Positions 9,046-17,263 of a stretch of 49,847 bases of DNA are shown here, piece after piece. The position numbers were made by a program, and so were the translations under genes. Source of the DNA: Rhodospirillaceae bacterium (GTDB taxonomy: Bacteria; Pseudomonadota; Alphaproteobacteria; Bin65); NCBI GenBank assembly GCA_026709535.1, contig JAPOST010000138.1:1-49847 (forward strand), written 5' to 3'. Each line of letters begins with the position of its first letter. Within the stretch, counting starts at the first letter, position 1. The notes beneath the pieces are model-generated. The model ran no database searches. It was not told the DNA's origin and was given only the letters and a program-made list of their open reading frames with translations.

Positions 9046-9047
9046 TA

Positions 9048-9917
9048 ATGGCAGCTGATAACAATCCCGTTCGCGGTATAATGATCATGTGCTTGTCCAT
9101 GTTCTTTTTCGTGGCCATGGATGCACTAGCTCGGGAACTGACCCAGCGGCTTTCCGTAGGGCAGATTGTGTGGGTGCGTTTCCTGATCTTTGCTGTTCTG
9201 GCGGCCTTGATGGTCGGCCCACGGACGATAAAGGCGAAGCTGAAAAGTCGGCGCCCGTGGCTACAAATCGGGCGCAGCATCGTCATGGTGGCCGAAATCG
9301 GTGTCTTCGTTCTATGCTTTCGTTACCTTCCGGTTGCCGACGTTCACGCTGTTGCGGCTGCCACGCCGCTGCTGGTAACGGCTTTGGCCATACCGGTTTT
9401 GGGCGAGACAGTTGGTTGGCGACGTTGGGTGGCCGTATGTATCGGGTTTATTACTGTCATTGTCATCCTGCGCCCTGGCTTCCGGGAATGGGAGTGGTTC
9501 CATACCCTACCGGTGGGTGCCGCAGTATTATGGGCAATCTATCAGGTCTTGATTCGGCTGACTGGTCGCTACGATGGATCGGATACGACGTTGCTATGGA
9601 CGGCTCTGATGGGCGCGCTGATTTCCAGTTTCGTTGGCTGGATCGATTGGGTGTGGCCCAGCACAGAGACTTGGTTGCTGCTGATTGCAGCCGGTTTTCT
9701 GGGTGGCGCGGCGCACTACACGCTGATCCTGGCGCTTAGCGCGGCCCCTGCTTCCCTGTTGCAACCTTTCGTCTATACGACCTTCCTGTGGGCACTGATC
9801 CTGGGCTTGTTATTCTTCGGAGAGTTTCCCGACGCCATCACGATCATCGGGGCGGCAGTATTGATCAGCGTTGGTCTATATGTCATGCGCCGCGAAGCCA
9901 AGACGCAGTCAGGGTAG
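9048..9917 (+). CDS. EamA/DMT-superfamily permease
   Basis: A 289-residue inner-membrane protein with about ten hydrophobic segments in two EamA halves. Seen: the family's first-half signature of a conserved mid-protein PLLVTALAIPVLGETVGWRRW, which precedes VILRPG, and the second half ending with ISVGLYVMRREA. DMT permeases move small metabolites, usually as exporters of amino acids or uptake systems for organic acids. Position right after the hydantoinase cluster suggests it carries the substrate or a by-product. Two more members of this family lie at 35.5-37.4 kb and share the GWRRW and LYIWWRE-type motifs. Its TAG stop is also the first base triplet of the dispersed repeat. Confidence 0.9.
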   Translation: MAADNNPVRGIMIMCLSMFFFVAMDALARELTQRLSVGQIVWVRFLIFAVLAALMVGPRTIKAKLKSRRPWLQIGRSIVMVAEIGVFVLCFRYLPVADVHAVAAATPLLVTALAIPVLGETVGWRRWVAVCIGFITVIVILRPGFREWEWFHTLPVGAAVLWAIYQVLIRLTGRYDGSDTTLLWTALMGALISSFVGWIDWVWPSTETWLLLIAAGFLGGAAHYTLILALSAAPASLLQPFVYTTFLWALILGLLFFGEFPDAITIIGAAVLISVGLYVMRREAKTQSG

Positions 9918-10105
9918 ATCGCATGACTCCATTTGTGCGGCCCTTGGGCGGCATGGCTCGGCACCTGATGTCGTTGGGCGAACGTATCCGGGCGCGGGAG
10001 ATTGCGGTCCGGTTGGGATCGGCGGGAGAGCGTATCGACCGATACGGCGGCGCGTCTGATGCGGTCGGGTACGTCGCTCTTCGCTAGGGGCCGCGACCCG
10101 GGCCG
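9915..10105 (+). repeat. Dispersed ~190 bp repeat, copy A
   Basis: This stretch matches 13962-14156 at roughly 80% identity by hand alignment. Both copies begin exactly at the TAG stop of an upstream gene with TAGATCGCATGAC, run through CCATTTGTGCG and CTGATGTC, and share an exact 20-base core at 10051-10070. The copies lie in the same orientation about 4 kb apart behind unrelated genes. No transposase, terminal repeat or target duplication is visible, so it may be a non-autonomous (MITE-like) element or a processed 3' end element. Confidence 0.75.
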
Positions 10106-10163
10106 ACGAGTTGGTGGCAAGAGATGGCGGTATGCGGCGACCGAACATCAATTAACGCTTGAC

Positions 10164-10177
10164 GAACCGTAATCCAC
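10164..10177 (+). promoter_or_regulatory. Direct repeat upstream of sbtA-like gene, first copy
   Basis: GAACCGTAATCCAC at 10164-10177 recurs exactly at 10236-10249, start-to-start distance 72 bases, both in the 170-base leader of the SbtA-like gene (ATG 10275). The second copy ends 25 bases before the start codon. A pair of identical 14-mers placed this way could be regulator binding sites; it could also be a leftover of a short duplication. Confidence 0.4.
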
Positions 10178-10235
10178 CATCGCCACCTCTGGTCGCGCCA
10201 AATCACTCTTGATACGTCTTGGCTTGGCTGGGCCT

Positions 10236-10249
10236 GAACCGTAATCCAC
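10236..10249 (+). promoter_or_regulatory. Direct repeat upstream of sbtA-like gene, second copy
   Basis: Second exact copy of GAACCGTAATCCAC, 25 bases before the SbtA-like start codon. Its closeness to the ATG would place a bound protein over the transcript start or ribosome site. Confidence 0.4.
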
Positions 10250-10274
10250 TTCCCATTGCTGAACAGGTCCGTTC

Positions 10275-11231
10275 ATGGATTTCTTATTATCACCCGTCAC
10301 CTTGTTTTTCATCTTGGGCGTGGTGGCGGCGCTGCTTGGGTCGACCCTGACGATACCGGAAGCCGTCGGCAAGGGTATATCGCTGTACCTGATGGCGGCG
10401 ATCGGGTTGAAGGGCGGCGTTGAAGTTTCTGCAGCCGGTTTTTCTACAGACCTTGCTTCCGCTGTCGTTGCAGGTCTCCTGCTCGGCTTTCTGCTTCCAT
10501 TCCCGACTTATTTCGTTCTGCGGCGGCTTGGCGGCCTTGATCCGGTCAACGCGGCGGCAGTCGCAGCGCACTATGGGTCCGTTAGTGTGGTGACCTACGT
10601 TACCGGCGTCGAAATTCTCACAGCCAGTGGCATGCCACCAGCCGGATATATGGTAGCGGTTCTTGCTTTGATGGAGGCGCCTGCCATCGTCGCTGGCCTG
10701 ATGCTGGCTCGCAGTGGCGGCACGGATTTGGGGATAGAGCGTCGCGAACTGGTTCGGGAGGCATTGCTGAATGGCGCCGTTGTTCTACTCGCGGGTGGCT
10801 TTGTCATCGGCTTGCTGGTTGGCAAACAGGGCTTTTCAGCCGTCGAACCCCTGTTTCAAGATGCGTTCCGCGGCATCCTTTGTCTGTTCTTGCTGGATAT
10901 GGGTCTTCTCGCCGCTCGCCGGTTGCGCGAAGGCCGAGCACTGACGATTCGGCTGGCATGCTTTGCCATGCTGTTCGCGTTGGTGAACGGTATCGTCGGT
11001 GTTTTGGTTGGTACCGTGATTGGTCTGGGCGCCGGGTCTGCAGCGGCGCTGGGCATCTTGGCGGGCAGTGCATCCTATATTGCGGTGCCGGCAGCAATGC
11101 GTCTGGCGTTGCCAGCGGCGAACCCGGGTATCTATTTGTCAATGTCGCTCGCAGTTACGTTTCCGTTCAATATCATTGTCGGTATTCCCCTGTTCGCTCA
11201 TTTGGCTCTCTCATTGGCAAAATTGACATGA
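10275..11231 (+). CDS. SbtA-type sodium-dependent bicarbonate transporter family permease
   Basis: A 318-residue membrane protein with about ten hydrophobic segments, arranged as two repeats of five. Seen: LTIPEAVGKGISLYLMAAIG and LKGGVE near residue 50, then AAHYGSVSVVTYVTG near residue 100, which match the SbtA/DUF897 family. Cyanobacterial SbtA is somewhat longer (~370). The stop overlaps the next gene's start (ATGA), and the next protein looks like the PII-like regulator SbtB, the expected partner. Together they suggest sodium-driven uptake of bicarbonate or a similar anion, perhaps feeding anaplerotic carboxylases in a heterotroph. The substrate outside cyanobacteria is not established from sequence. 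Confidence 0.8.
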   Translation: MDFLLSPVTLFFILGVVAALLGSTLTIPEAVGKGISLYLMAAIGLKGGVEVSAAGFSTDLASAVVAGLLLGFLLPFPTYFVLRRLGGLDPVNAAAVAAHYGSVSVVTYVTGVEILTASGMPPAGYMVAVLALMEAPAIVAGLMLARSGGTDLGIERRELVREALLNGAVVLLAGGFVIGLLVGKQGFSAVEPLFQDAFRGILCLFLLDMGLLAARRLREGRALTIRLACFAMLFALVNGIVGVLVGTVIGLGAGSAAALGILAGSASYIAVPAAMRLALPAANPGIYLSMSLAVTFPFNIIVGIPLFAHLALSLAKLT

Positions 11232-11539
11232 CCAACACCATCACACGTCAACGGATTGAGGTTCTTGTCGATTCGCCCTTGGTGCAGCGCATCCTCGACG
11301 CTGCGGAAAGTGCCGGTGTAACTGGCTATACCATGCTGCCGACCCTTGGCGGATTAGGTCAAAGCGGGCATTGGGCGGACGATCAAGTCAGTGGGGCTGC
11401 TTCGAAGGTCCTGTTCATTACCGTGACCAATGAGAAGAAGGCGGCCGCTCTGATTGATGCGCTAACACCGCTATTGGAAAGTCATTCATTCGTGTTGTTT
11501 CGTAGCAATGTGGAGGTGGTGCGGGGTGACCGTTTCTGA
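11228..11539 (+). CDS. PII-like regulator (SbtB-like)
   Basis: A 103-residue protein starting at ATG 11228 within the permease stop. Seen: PII-type alternating strands, with IEVLVDSPLVQRILDAAESAGVTGY at the start (beta1-alpha1), a glycine-rich T-loop region (LGGLGQSGHWADDQVS), then KVLFITVTNEKKAAALIDAL. Length and operon position match SbtB, a trimeric PII-like protein that binds adenine nucleotides and gates SbtA. The cyanobacterial C-terminal CGPEGC redox loop is absent; the protein ends VVRGDRF. An unrelated PII-like member is the alternative, but the permease pairing supports SbtB. Confidence 0.75.
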   Translation: MTNTITRQRIEVLVDSPLVQRILDAAESAGVTGYTMLPTLGGLGQSGHWADDQVSGAASKVLFITVTNEKKAAALIDALTPLLESHSFVLFRSNVEVVRGDRF

Positions 11540-12169
11540 GCCGCTGCGCCAGCCAAGTCACCATGCCGCGTCTGCTGCTCTCCTGATGACGCCAGCGCGG
11601 CAGGGGCGTGTGAAGCTCGCTTCGTGCTTCCGATGCAGGTAGCGGGCCGGTTCAGCGTGGAGATAACCTCCGATCCCTCGACTGCGGAAGCGCCTGCATT
11701 CGACGCGTATCCAGGAGCAGCAATTCCGGCGTCGAAACACCTGCTATTGCCCAGGCCGGTGAGAAACCCCTCTCGGAAGAATGAAGGTTGGATCAACCGG
11801 TGGATTTTGATGGTGGCTCCTTTTCGTCTCGTTTCAGATGCATCAACCGGCGGTCGGCAGGATTGGAGGCTGATCAATGTGGTAAGGAGCCTTCTCTGTA
11901 ACAGCAAGGTACTCTGGCGACCGTTCTCTTCAACGCAACGTTCCTTCTCGGCGAGGAGCGCCGGACATGAGCGGTTCCGAGTGCCGGTATAGTGGCGGTA
12001 CAAGCCGTAGCCGGCGACAAATCGGCGGTTCCTACAACAATCGAGCGACAAAATGATAGCACAACGAGAGGTAGCCAATGCCGGGCTGGCGGCTGTTTGA
12101 TAACAGGAAATTTGGTTGCTCGCTGATGGATTGTTTCGTAGCTAGTCTTGGAACAATCCGGGCTATGGT
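11540..12169. other. Gene-free stretch after sbtB-like gene
   Basis: About 630 bases without a supported gene. Open frames on both strands are low-complexity and unlike known proteins. ATCAACCGG occurs at 11792-11800 and 11842-11850 (50 bases apart), which may be chance. I see no terminator with a T tract and no RNA gene. Confidence 0.4.
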
Positions 12170-12754
12170 GTGATCGAAGCTATTCAATTCTTGATGGACG
12201 CCGCCGCAGGCAATCCGTGGCTGCTCGCAGGTGCGCTAATCTTGGCAACCTTCATACTGGAAGATGCCGCCATGATCGCTGGCGCGCTGATGGCTGCGGA
12301 TGGCATCATATCACCTTGGCTCGCCATAGGCGCGCTGATTGGTGGGATCACGCTGGGCGACTTGGGCCTGTACGGTTTGGGCAAGTACGCGATCATCCAC
12401 GTGCGGATCCGTCGCTGGCTGGAAGGCAAGCGCCTGCAAGAAGCTGGCGAATGGCTGCGCAAGCGGGTATTCTGGACCGTCATCGGCGCCCGGTTTGTAC
12501 CGGGAATGCGCCTGCCGGTCTATACTGCATGCGGCCTGTTTCAAGCCTCATTCCTCCGCTTCCTGACCGCCGTCGGCTTGGCGGCTTTCGTGTGGACCGG
12601 GGCTCTGTTTGCCCTGCTTTATTTCGCTGGCAAGGCCGCCTTGGCGGCGCTGGGTTCATGGACGTGGCTGATCGGCGTCGTGATTCTGCTGGTCCTGATC
12701 ATCGGTCCGCGGATCTTGGCCAGCCGACGATCCGCAAATGCAGCAACCGGCTGA
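12170..12754 (+). CDS. DedA/VTT-domain inner-membrane protein
   Basis: A 194-residue DedA-family (SNARE-associated/VTT) membrane protein from GTG 12170. Seen: an amphipathic membrane entry LATFILEDAAMIAGALMAADG, the glycine-rich GALIGGITLGDLGLYGLGKY, and GARFVPGMRLPVYTACGLF, which corresponds to the family R-F-x-P-G-x-R motif, followed by two strongly hydrophobic helices. DedA proteins act in lipid (undecaprenyl phosphate or phospholipid) flipping and membrane homeostasis. The next gene overlaps its 3' end by 17 bases, so the two are probably one transcript. No ribosome site is obvious before the GTG. Confidence 0.85.
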   Translation: MIEAIQFLMDAAAGNPWLLAGALILATFILEDAAMIAGALMAADGIISPWLAIGALIGGITLGDLGLYGLGKYAIIHVRIRRWLEGKRLQEAGEWLRKRVFWTVIGARFVPGMRLPVYTACGLFQASFLRFLTAVGLAAFVWTGALFALLYFAGKAALAALGSWTWLIGVVILLVLIIGPRILASRRSANAATG

Positions 12755-13964
12755 TCGCCGCGACGGCTCGGGAATGACAACCACAACGAAAAACAAGGCG
12801 ACGACACAGCGGAAAACTCGTCTTGGAACAACCGACACCGCCACTGATCGCAAGGCCGTTCCACACCAAGGAATGCCGCCCTTTGACGCCAGCGGCCCAC
12901 CGACATCCTGGTTTGAGTTCTGGCCCGGCTGGCTGTTCTACATGCCGATTTACCTGCACTGGCTCCTGATGATCTTCAAATACCGACGCACTGGGCTGCC
13001 TGTCGTGGCCAATCCGCGTTGGCCGATGGGAGGCATGGTAGAAGACAGCAAGATCGGCGTATTTCGGCAGTTGGAAGGTCATGCCCGAGACACGTGCGCA
13101 CCCTTTGCCTGGATCTATACCGCGAAGGACGAACATCTTGAGACCCGGGTAGCAAAGGATGTCGCCAACGCAAAAAGAGCGATGAAGGATGCGGGACTGA
13201 AATGGCCCTTGATCGCCAAGCCGGATATAGGTTGCCGCGGTCAGGGCGTGCGGCGCATCCGGTCCGACGAAATGCTTGCCGAGTGGCTGCGCGAGTATCC
13301 CTCGGACGAAGGTGTCGTGCTACAGGAGATCGTGAATCACGAAGCCGAGGCTGGCGTCTTCTACATCCGCCTGCCGGGGGAGAAGCAAGGGTTCATTTTC
13401 TCCCTCACCCTGAAATACTTCCCGTGGGTTGCGGGTGACGGCGTCTCGACGCTGAAAGAACTGATAATGGCCGATCCGCGCGCCGGCAAGTTGCCTCACA
13501 TGTATCTGCCGAAACACAAGGAGCGTTTGAATTGGATAGTCCCCGAAGGCGAGCATTTCCGTCTCGTCCATACCGGGGCTCACAGCAAGGGAACCATCTT
13601 TCGTAACGGCAATCCGTACATCACTGATGCAATGGCCAAAGCTTTCGACCGGATCGCCGACGACATTCCAGATTTCACCTTCGGCCGATTCGACGTCCGT
13701 TTCAAGAACATCAAGCTGTTGCAGCAAGGCAAGGGTTTCAAGGTCTTGGAAATCAACGGAGCAAGCAGTGAGGCGACCCACATCTGGGACCGAAATGTCA
13801 CCCTGCGCCATGCATGGTCTGTATTGTGGAAACAATGGGACTATCTTTGGGAATGTGGCGCGCTTCAGGCCCGGCGGGGCTGGAAGCCTCCGAGCGGCTG
13901 GCTTCTATTGTGGTACCTCAGGCAGGAAAAGAAGAAAACCAGCACTTATCCGATTCCGGACTAG
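12738..13964 (+). CDS. ATP-grasp enzyme, D-Ala-D-Ala-ligase-like, membrane-associated
   Basis: A protein of up to 408 residues; start is either ATG 12738 (overlaps dedA) or ATG 12774. Seen: one hydrophobic segment near residues 58-80 (FEFWPGWLFYMPIYLHWLLM), then an ATP-grasp fold: IAKPDIGCRGQGVRRI (glycine-rich lid), VVLQEIV (hinge), GRFDVRF and FKVLEINGASSEATHIWD, with the Mg-binding E-x-N. Such enzymes join a carboxylate to an amine or similar nucleophile. The substrate is unknown. Coupling to a lipid-handling DedA protein and the membrane segment suggest modification of a lipid-linked or envelope molecule. The stop codon is the first triplet of repeat copy B. Confidence 0.8.
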   Translation: MQQPADRRDGSGMTTTTKNKATTQRKTRLGTTDTATDRKAVPHQGMPPFDASGPPTSWFEFWPGWLFYMPIYLHWLLMIFKYRRTGLPVVANPRWPMGGMVEDSKIGVFRQLEGHARDTCAPFAWIYTAKDEHLETRVAKDVANAKRAMKDAGLKWPLIAKPDIGCRGQGVRRIRSDEMLAEWLREYPSDEGVVLQEIVNHEAEAGVFYIRLPGEKQGFIFSLTLKYFPWVAGDGVSTLKELIMADPRAGKLPHMYLPKHKERLNWIVPEGEHFRLVHTGAHSKGTIFRNGNPYITDAMAKAFDRIADDIPDFTFGRFDVRFKNIKLLQQGKGFKVLEINGASSEATHIWDRNVTLRHAWSVLWKQWDYLWECGALQARRGWKPPSGWLLLWYLRQEKKKTSTYPIPD

Positions 13965-14156
13965 ATCGCATGACCCCATTTGTGCGTCCCTTGGACGGCA
14001 GGGCTCGGCGCCTGATGTCTTTGGGCAAACGTATCCAGGCGTGGGGGGACTGCGGTCCGGTTACGGTCAGGGTGAGAGCGTGTCGACGGACACGGCGACG
14101 CGTCTGATGCGGTCGGGTGCGCGTCGCTCCTCGCCATGGACCGGCCCGACCGGGCG
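13962..14156 (+). repeat. Dispersed ~190 bp repeat, copy B
   Basis: Second copy of the element at 9915-10105, same orientation, again starting at the stop codon of the gene before it. It fills most of the gap between the ATP-grasp gene and the convergent cobC. Differences from copy A are scattered substitutions and short indels around 14041-14090, so the copies are old or from separate arrivals. Confidence 0.75.
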
Positions 14157-14239
14157 TCCCGCCTCCAGAAAATGGAATGAACCGAAAATACCTGATTACG
14201 CGAAGCGTGAAGGGGCCATAAGCATCGTGTAATCGCCGG

Positions 14240-14755
14240 TTAGCCCAAAGTGAGCATTTCTCCAAAACCGATCGACATATTGAATGCGTCCGCGTCATCG
14301 CCGTCGGATACTGCTGATTTGATCACGCCGGCGTGCGTGACGACCAATATGGACGCGTCGCTTCGCTCGCGATCTTTCAATGCGTCCAGCGTCCGTTCGC
14401 GCAGCATGGCGACGCTTTCGCCCCCATGAGGTCGTGCGTGCAGAAAGTCTTTCGACCACTGCTCCAGTTCCAGTTTCGGAATGTCGGCCCAGCTCTGCCC
14501 TTCCCACTTGCCGAAATCCATTTCGATGATCCGCTCATCAGCGATCACGTGAAGGCCACGCACCACTCCGATACGGCAGGCGAGCTTCAGACATCGCTGA
14601 AGCGGGCTGGAAACAACCGCATCGATGGGCGGCAACTGGTTCATGATGGTTGAAGCCTCATCCTCGAAAGTCTCCGCGATATCCAGATCCATGCGACCGT
14701 AGCACACGCCATCCTCAATCGCCGGTCGGGTATGGCGCAATAGCATCAGAGCCAT
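14240..14755 (-). CDS. cobC: Histidine phosphatase, alpha-ribazole phosphatase (CobC)
   Basis: A 171-residue histidine phosphatase. Seen: LLRHTRP with the phosphohistidine at residue 7 and adjacent Arg-Pro, SSPLQRC (second Arg), an acidic MDFGKWEGQSW, HGGES, and LVVTHAG with the second catalytic His. The EMDFGKWEG stretch is typical of CobC. It removes the 5' phosphate of alpha-ribazole phosphate or adenosylcobalamin phosphate late in vitamin B12 assembly. The start overlaps the end of cobS by 10 bases, which supports the B12 role over a generic phosphoglycerate-mutase-like one. Confidence 0.85.
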   Translation of the reverse strand: MALMLLRHTRPAIEDGVCYGRMDLDIAETFEDEASTIMNQLPPIDAVVSSPLQRCLKLACRIGVVRGLHVIADERIIEMDFGKWEGQSWADIPKLELEQWSKDFLHARPHGGESVAMLRERTLDALKDRERSDASILVVTHAGVIKSAVSDGDDADAFNMSIGFGEMLTLG

Positions 14756-15543
14756 CCGAGCAGCGCCAGATAAAAACCTACTTCGCTGACTTGTTGGACG
14801 GCGCCCAAGGTATCTCCAGTATGTCCCCCCAATTTGTGCTCATAGAACCAACGCATGGCAGCATGCCCTCCCGCGGCTCCCAGGAACGCCCATCCGGCAG
14901 CAGAAGGAGTCACCAAGTAAGCAAGGCCGACCAACAGCAGAACGCCAGTGGACACTGCGATGGCAAGTCCACCAGCGCCAAGTCCATCCAAGGTAAAACT
15001 CCCGGTACCTTGTTCGCGAACATAGCGGCTGGTCATGATAGCAACGACGCAGGAAAGCCTGGACAATCCATGGGCAGCGATGAGGGCGATGGCGGCAAGC
15101 ACCGGCGGCATGGAGGCTAGCGCAGTAATCTTCAATCCGACAACCACAATCAGTGCCAGCGCACCGTACACGCCCACGCGACTATCCTTCATGATCTCCA
15201 GCGTGCGCTCGCGGTCATGGCCGCCACCAACGCCGTCGACTGTATCCGCGAGACCATCTTCGTGAATCGCACCGGTTACCAGCAGCCCCATCCCGAAGGA
15301 CAAGATGGCAGCGACTGCTGGCGGGAATACATACTGCGCCCCCCAGTATGCGCCGGCACACAGGGTGCCGACCAAAACACCAATCAGCGGATAGTAGCGC
15401 GCAGCGGATGCCAGTTGCTCCGGCGCATAGGCGTGGCCCACAGGAAAGGGAATCCGCGTCATGAACTGGGCCGACAGAATCAAGGTCCGAAGCTCGTTGC
15501 GAAGCAAGCGCGCCAAGACGCTAGAGCGGACTGGCAAAGCCAA
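14746..15543 (-). CDS. cobS: Adenosylcobinamide-GDP ribazoletransferase (cobalamin synthase)
   Basis: A 265-residue polytopic membrane protein that joins adenosylcobinamide-GDP and alpha-ribazole (or its phosphate) into the nucleotide loop of B12. Seen: AQFMTRIPFPVG near the N-terminus, the metal-binding HEDGLADTVDGVGGG, the KDSRVGVYGALAL loop, and GGHTGDTLGA near the C-terminus, all diagnostic for CobS. The longest frame starts with TTG at 15543; an internal TTG is possible. Typical alphaproteobacterial neighbours cobT and cobU/cobP are absent, so the rest of the pathway must lie elsewhere. No cobalamin riboswitch was recognised upstream. Confidence 0.9.
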   Translation of the reverse strand: MALPVRSSVLARLLRNELRTLILSAQFMTRIPFPVGHAYAPEQLASAARYYPLIGVLVGTLCAGAYWGAQYVFPPAVAAILSFGMGLLVTGAIHEDGLADTVDGVGGGHDRERTLEIMKDSRVGVYGALALIVVVGLKITALASMPPVLAAIALIAAHGLSRLSCVVAIMTSRYVREQGTGSFTLDGLGAGGLAIAVSTGVLLLVGLAYLVTPSAAGWAFLGAAGGHAAMRWFYEHKLGGHTGDTLGAVQQVSEVGFYLALLGWL

Positions 15544-16048
15544 GGCCGCGTTGAGAGTGAGAGGAAAATCGTATCATCGACATGCTGGTGGTCCGTTTGA
15601 GACCGCTTTGCAAGCACTTTATCTCGCATCCCGCCGTATCCGGGCTTGTGGCCCCGGACGGAATTCAGATTTTTGTCGGCGCAACGATGTCCCGCAGCAC
15701 GCAGTTCCCTGTTGACGCAAGTGTTTGGTTACCGTCCGCTGCCGTGGCGTCGACGAAAGCTTTATCGCCATGATGGACCAGCCAAACCCGGCAGGCACTG
15801 ATCGAAAACATGGCGGGCGGCTGCCTGCAGGCTATCATGTCGTCTGCTCCGATTGATCGATCTGGCGCCGGGAGTTGAAGGTTGCGAACCAACCGTTCCA
15901 GCATCACTGATCTCCAAGGTCAGATTGCGTAGTCCAGCATGGTTGACGGTCCGTCGCAAAAGAAACAAGTATCGATTGGCCTTGCAGCACGCGTCGGGTA
16001 CATACCTGCCGCGGCCCGGACTCTACTCCTCAAACAAAGGACGCCATC
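15544..16048. other. Divergent intergenic region cobS / thiolase
   Basis: About 500 bases between two divergently read genes, so it must carry both promoters. No coding sequence or RNA family is recognised. I looked for the conserved B12 box of a cobalamin riboswitch on the cobS strand and did not find it. AAAGGA at 16037-16042 is a plausible ribosome site for the thiolase. Confidence 0.4.
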
Positions 16049-17260
16049 ATGCGCGAAGCCGTCATCATCTCTACCGCCCGGACGCCAATCGGCAAGGCCT
16101 ATCGGGGCGCTTTCAACGACACCCAGGCCCAGGAGTTGGGTGGTCACGCTATCAGCAGCGCGGTCGACCGCGCCAAGATCGATCCTGCGGAGATTGACGA
16201 TGTGGTTGTGGGTGCGGCCTTGCAGCAGGGCTCCAGCGGCGGCAACACGGCTCGTCAGTGTTTGCTGCGCGCTGGCCTGCCGACGTCGGTGGCTGGCATG
16301 TCTCTCGATCGGCAGTGCGCGTCTGGCATGATGGCTATTGCGACAGCGGCCAAGGAAATTGTCGACGATGGTATGACGGTTACCGTTGGCGGCGGCCTTG
16401 AGAGCATCTCGCTGGTTCAGAATGACAACATGAACCAGCATCGCGCCGCGGATCCCTGGATTGTCAAAGAGATACCGTCTCTTTACATGACGATGTTGGA
16501 AACGGCAGAAGTCGTCGCCGATCGCTACGATGTTTCCCGTGATGACCAAGACAGATACGCCGTCGAATCACAGCGCCGGACAGCAGCGGCGCAGGAAGCA
16601 GGCAAGCTTGATGACGAGATCGTCCCGCTGCCCTCAACGATGAAGTTCCAGGATAAGGAAACTGGCGCGATTTCGGAACAGGATGTCGTTCTGGCAAAGG
16701 ACGAAGGCAACCGCCCCGGGACAGCGCTGGAAAACCTGTCTGGCTTGCAACCGGTCTTCAAGAATGGTCAGGTGATTAAGGAAGGAAGGTGCATCACGGC
16801 CGGTAACGCATCCCAGTTGTCCGATGGCGCGTCGGCCGCCGTACTGATGGAATCGTCCGAGGCTTCCAGGCGCGGCTTGGACCCGCTCGGCGTTTATCGT
16901 GGTATCGCGGTAGCCGGCTGCGACCCGGATGAGATGGGCATTGGCCCGGTTTTCGCAGTGCCGAAGTTGTTGGAGCGTCACGGCTTGACCGTCGAAGACA
17001 TCGACCTGTGGGAACTGAATGAAGCCTTTGCCGTCCAGGCGATTTACTGCCGGGACCGGCTTGGCATTGATCCTGAGAAGTACAACGTCAATGGAGGCGC
17101 AATCTCTATCGGCCATCCGTACGGCATGTCCGGCGCGCGAATGGTCGGTCACGCCCTGATTGAGGGCCGTCGCCGCGGCGCGAGATATGTAGTTTGCACC
17201 ATGTGTGTGGGCGGCGGCATGGGTGCGGCCGGCCTGTTCGAAGTCAATGGTACGGCTTGA
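16049..17260 (+). CDS. Acetyl-CoA C-acyltransferase (thiolase)
   Basis: A 403-residue thiolase with all catalytic residues: nucleophile Cys90 in [11 protein letters not shown], the [19 protein letters not shown] motif with the His, and the second Cys in [15 protein letters not shown]. It condenses or cleaves beta-ketoacyl-CoA. Biosynthetic (acetoacetyl-CoA, PHB) and degradative (FadA) members cannot be told apart from these motifs. The start ATG has a good upstream AAAGGA. The following three genes (NTF2-like, RidA, FAD oxidase) are in the same direction with short gaps and probably share its transcript. Confidence 0.93.
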   Translation: MREAVIISTARTPIGKAYRGAFNDTQAQELGGHAISSAVDRAKIDPAEIDDVVVGAALQQGSSGGNTARQCLLRAGLPTSVAGMSLDRQCASGMMAIATAAKEIVDDGMTVTVGGGLESISLVQNDNMNQHRAADPWIVKEIPSLYMTMLETAEVVADRYDVSRDDQDRYAVESQRRTAAAQEAGKLDDEIVPLPSTMKFQDKETGAISEQDVVLAKDEGNRPGTALENLSGLQPVFKNGQVIKEGRCITAGNASQLSDGASAAVLMESSEASRRGLDPLGVYRGIAVAGCDPDEMGIGPVFAVPKLLERHGLTVEDIDLWELNEAFAVQAIYCRDRLGIDPEKYNVNGGAISIGHPYGMSGARMVGHALIEGRRRGARYVVCTMCVGGGMGAAGLFEVNGTA

Positions 17261-17263
17261 TTG

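Noticed and set aside
15544..16048. Cobalamin riboswitch upstream of cobS
   Set aside because: No B12 box or surrounding conserved elements could be found by eye on the minus strand.
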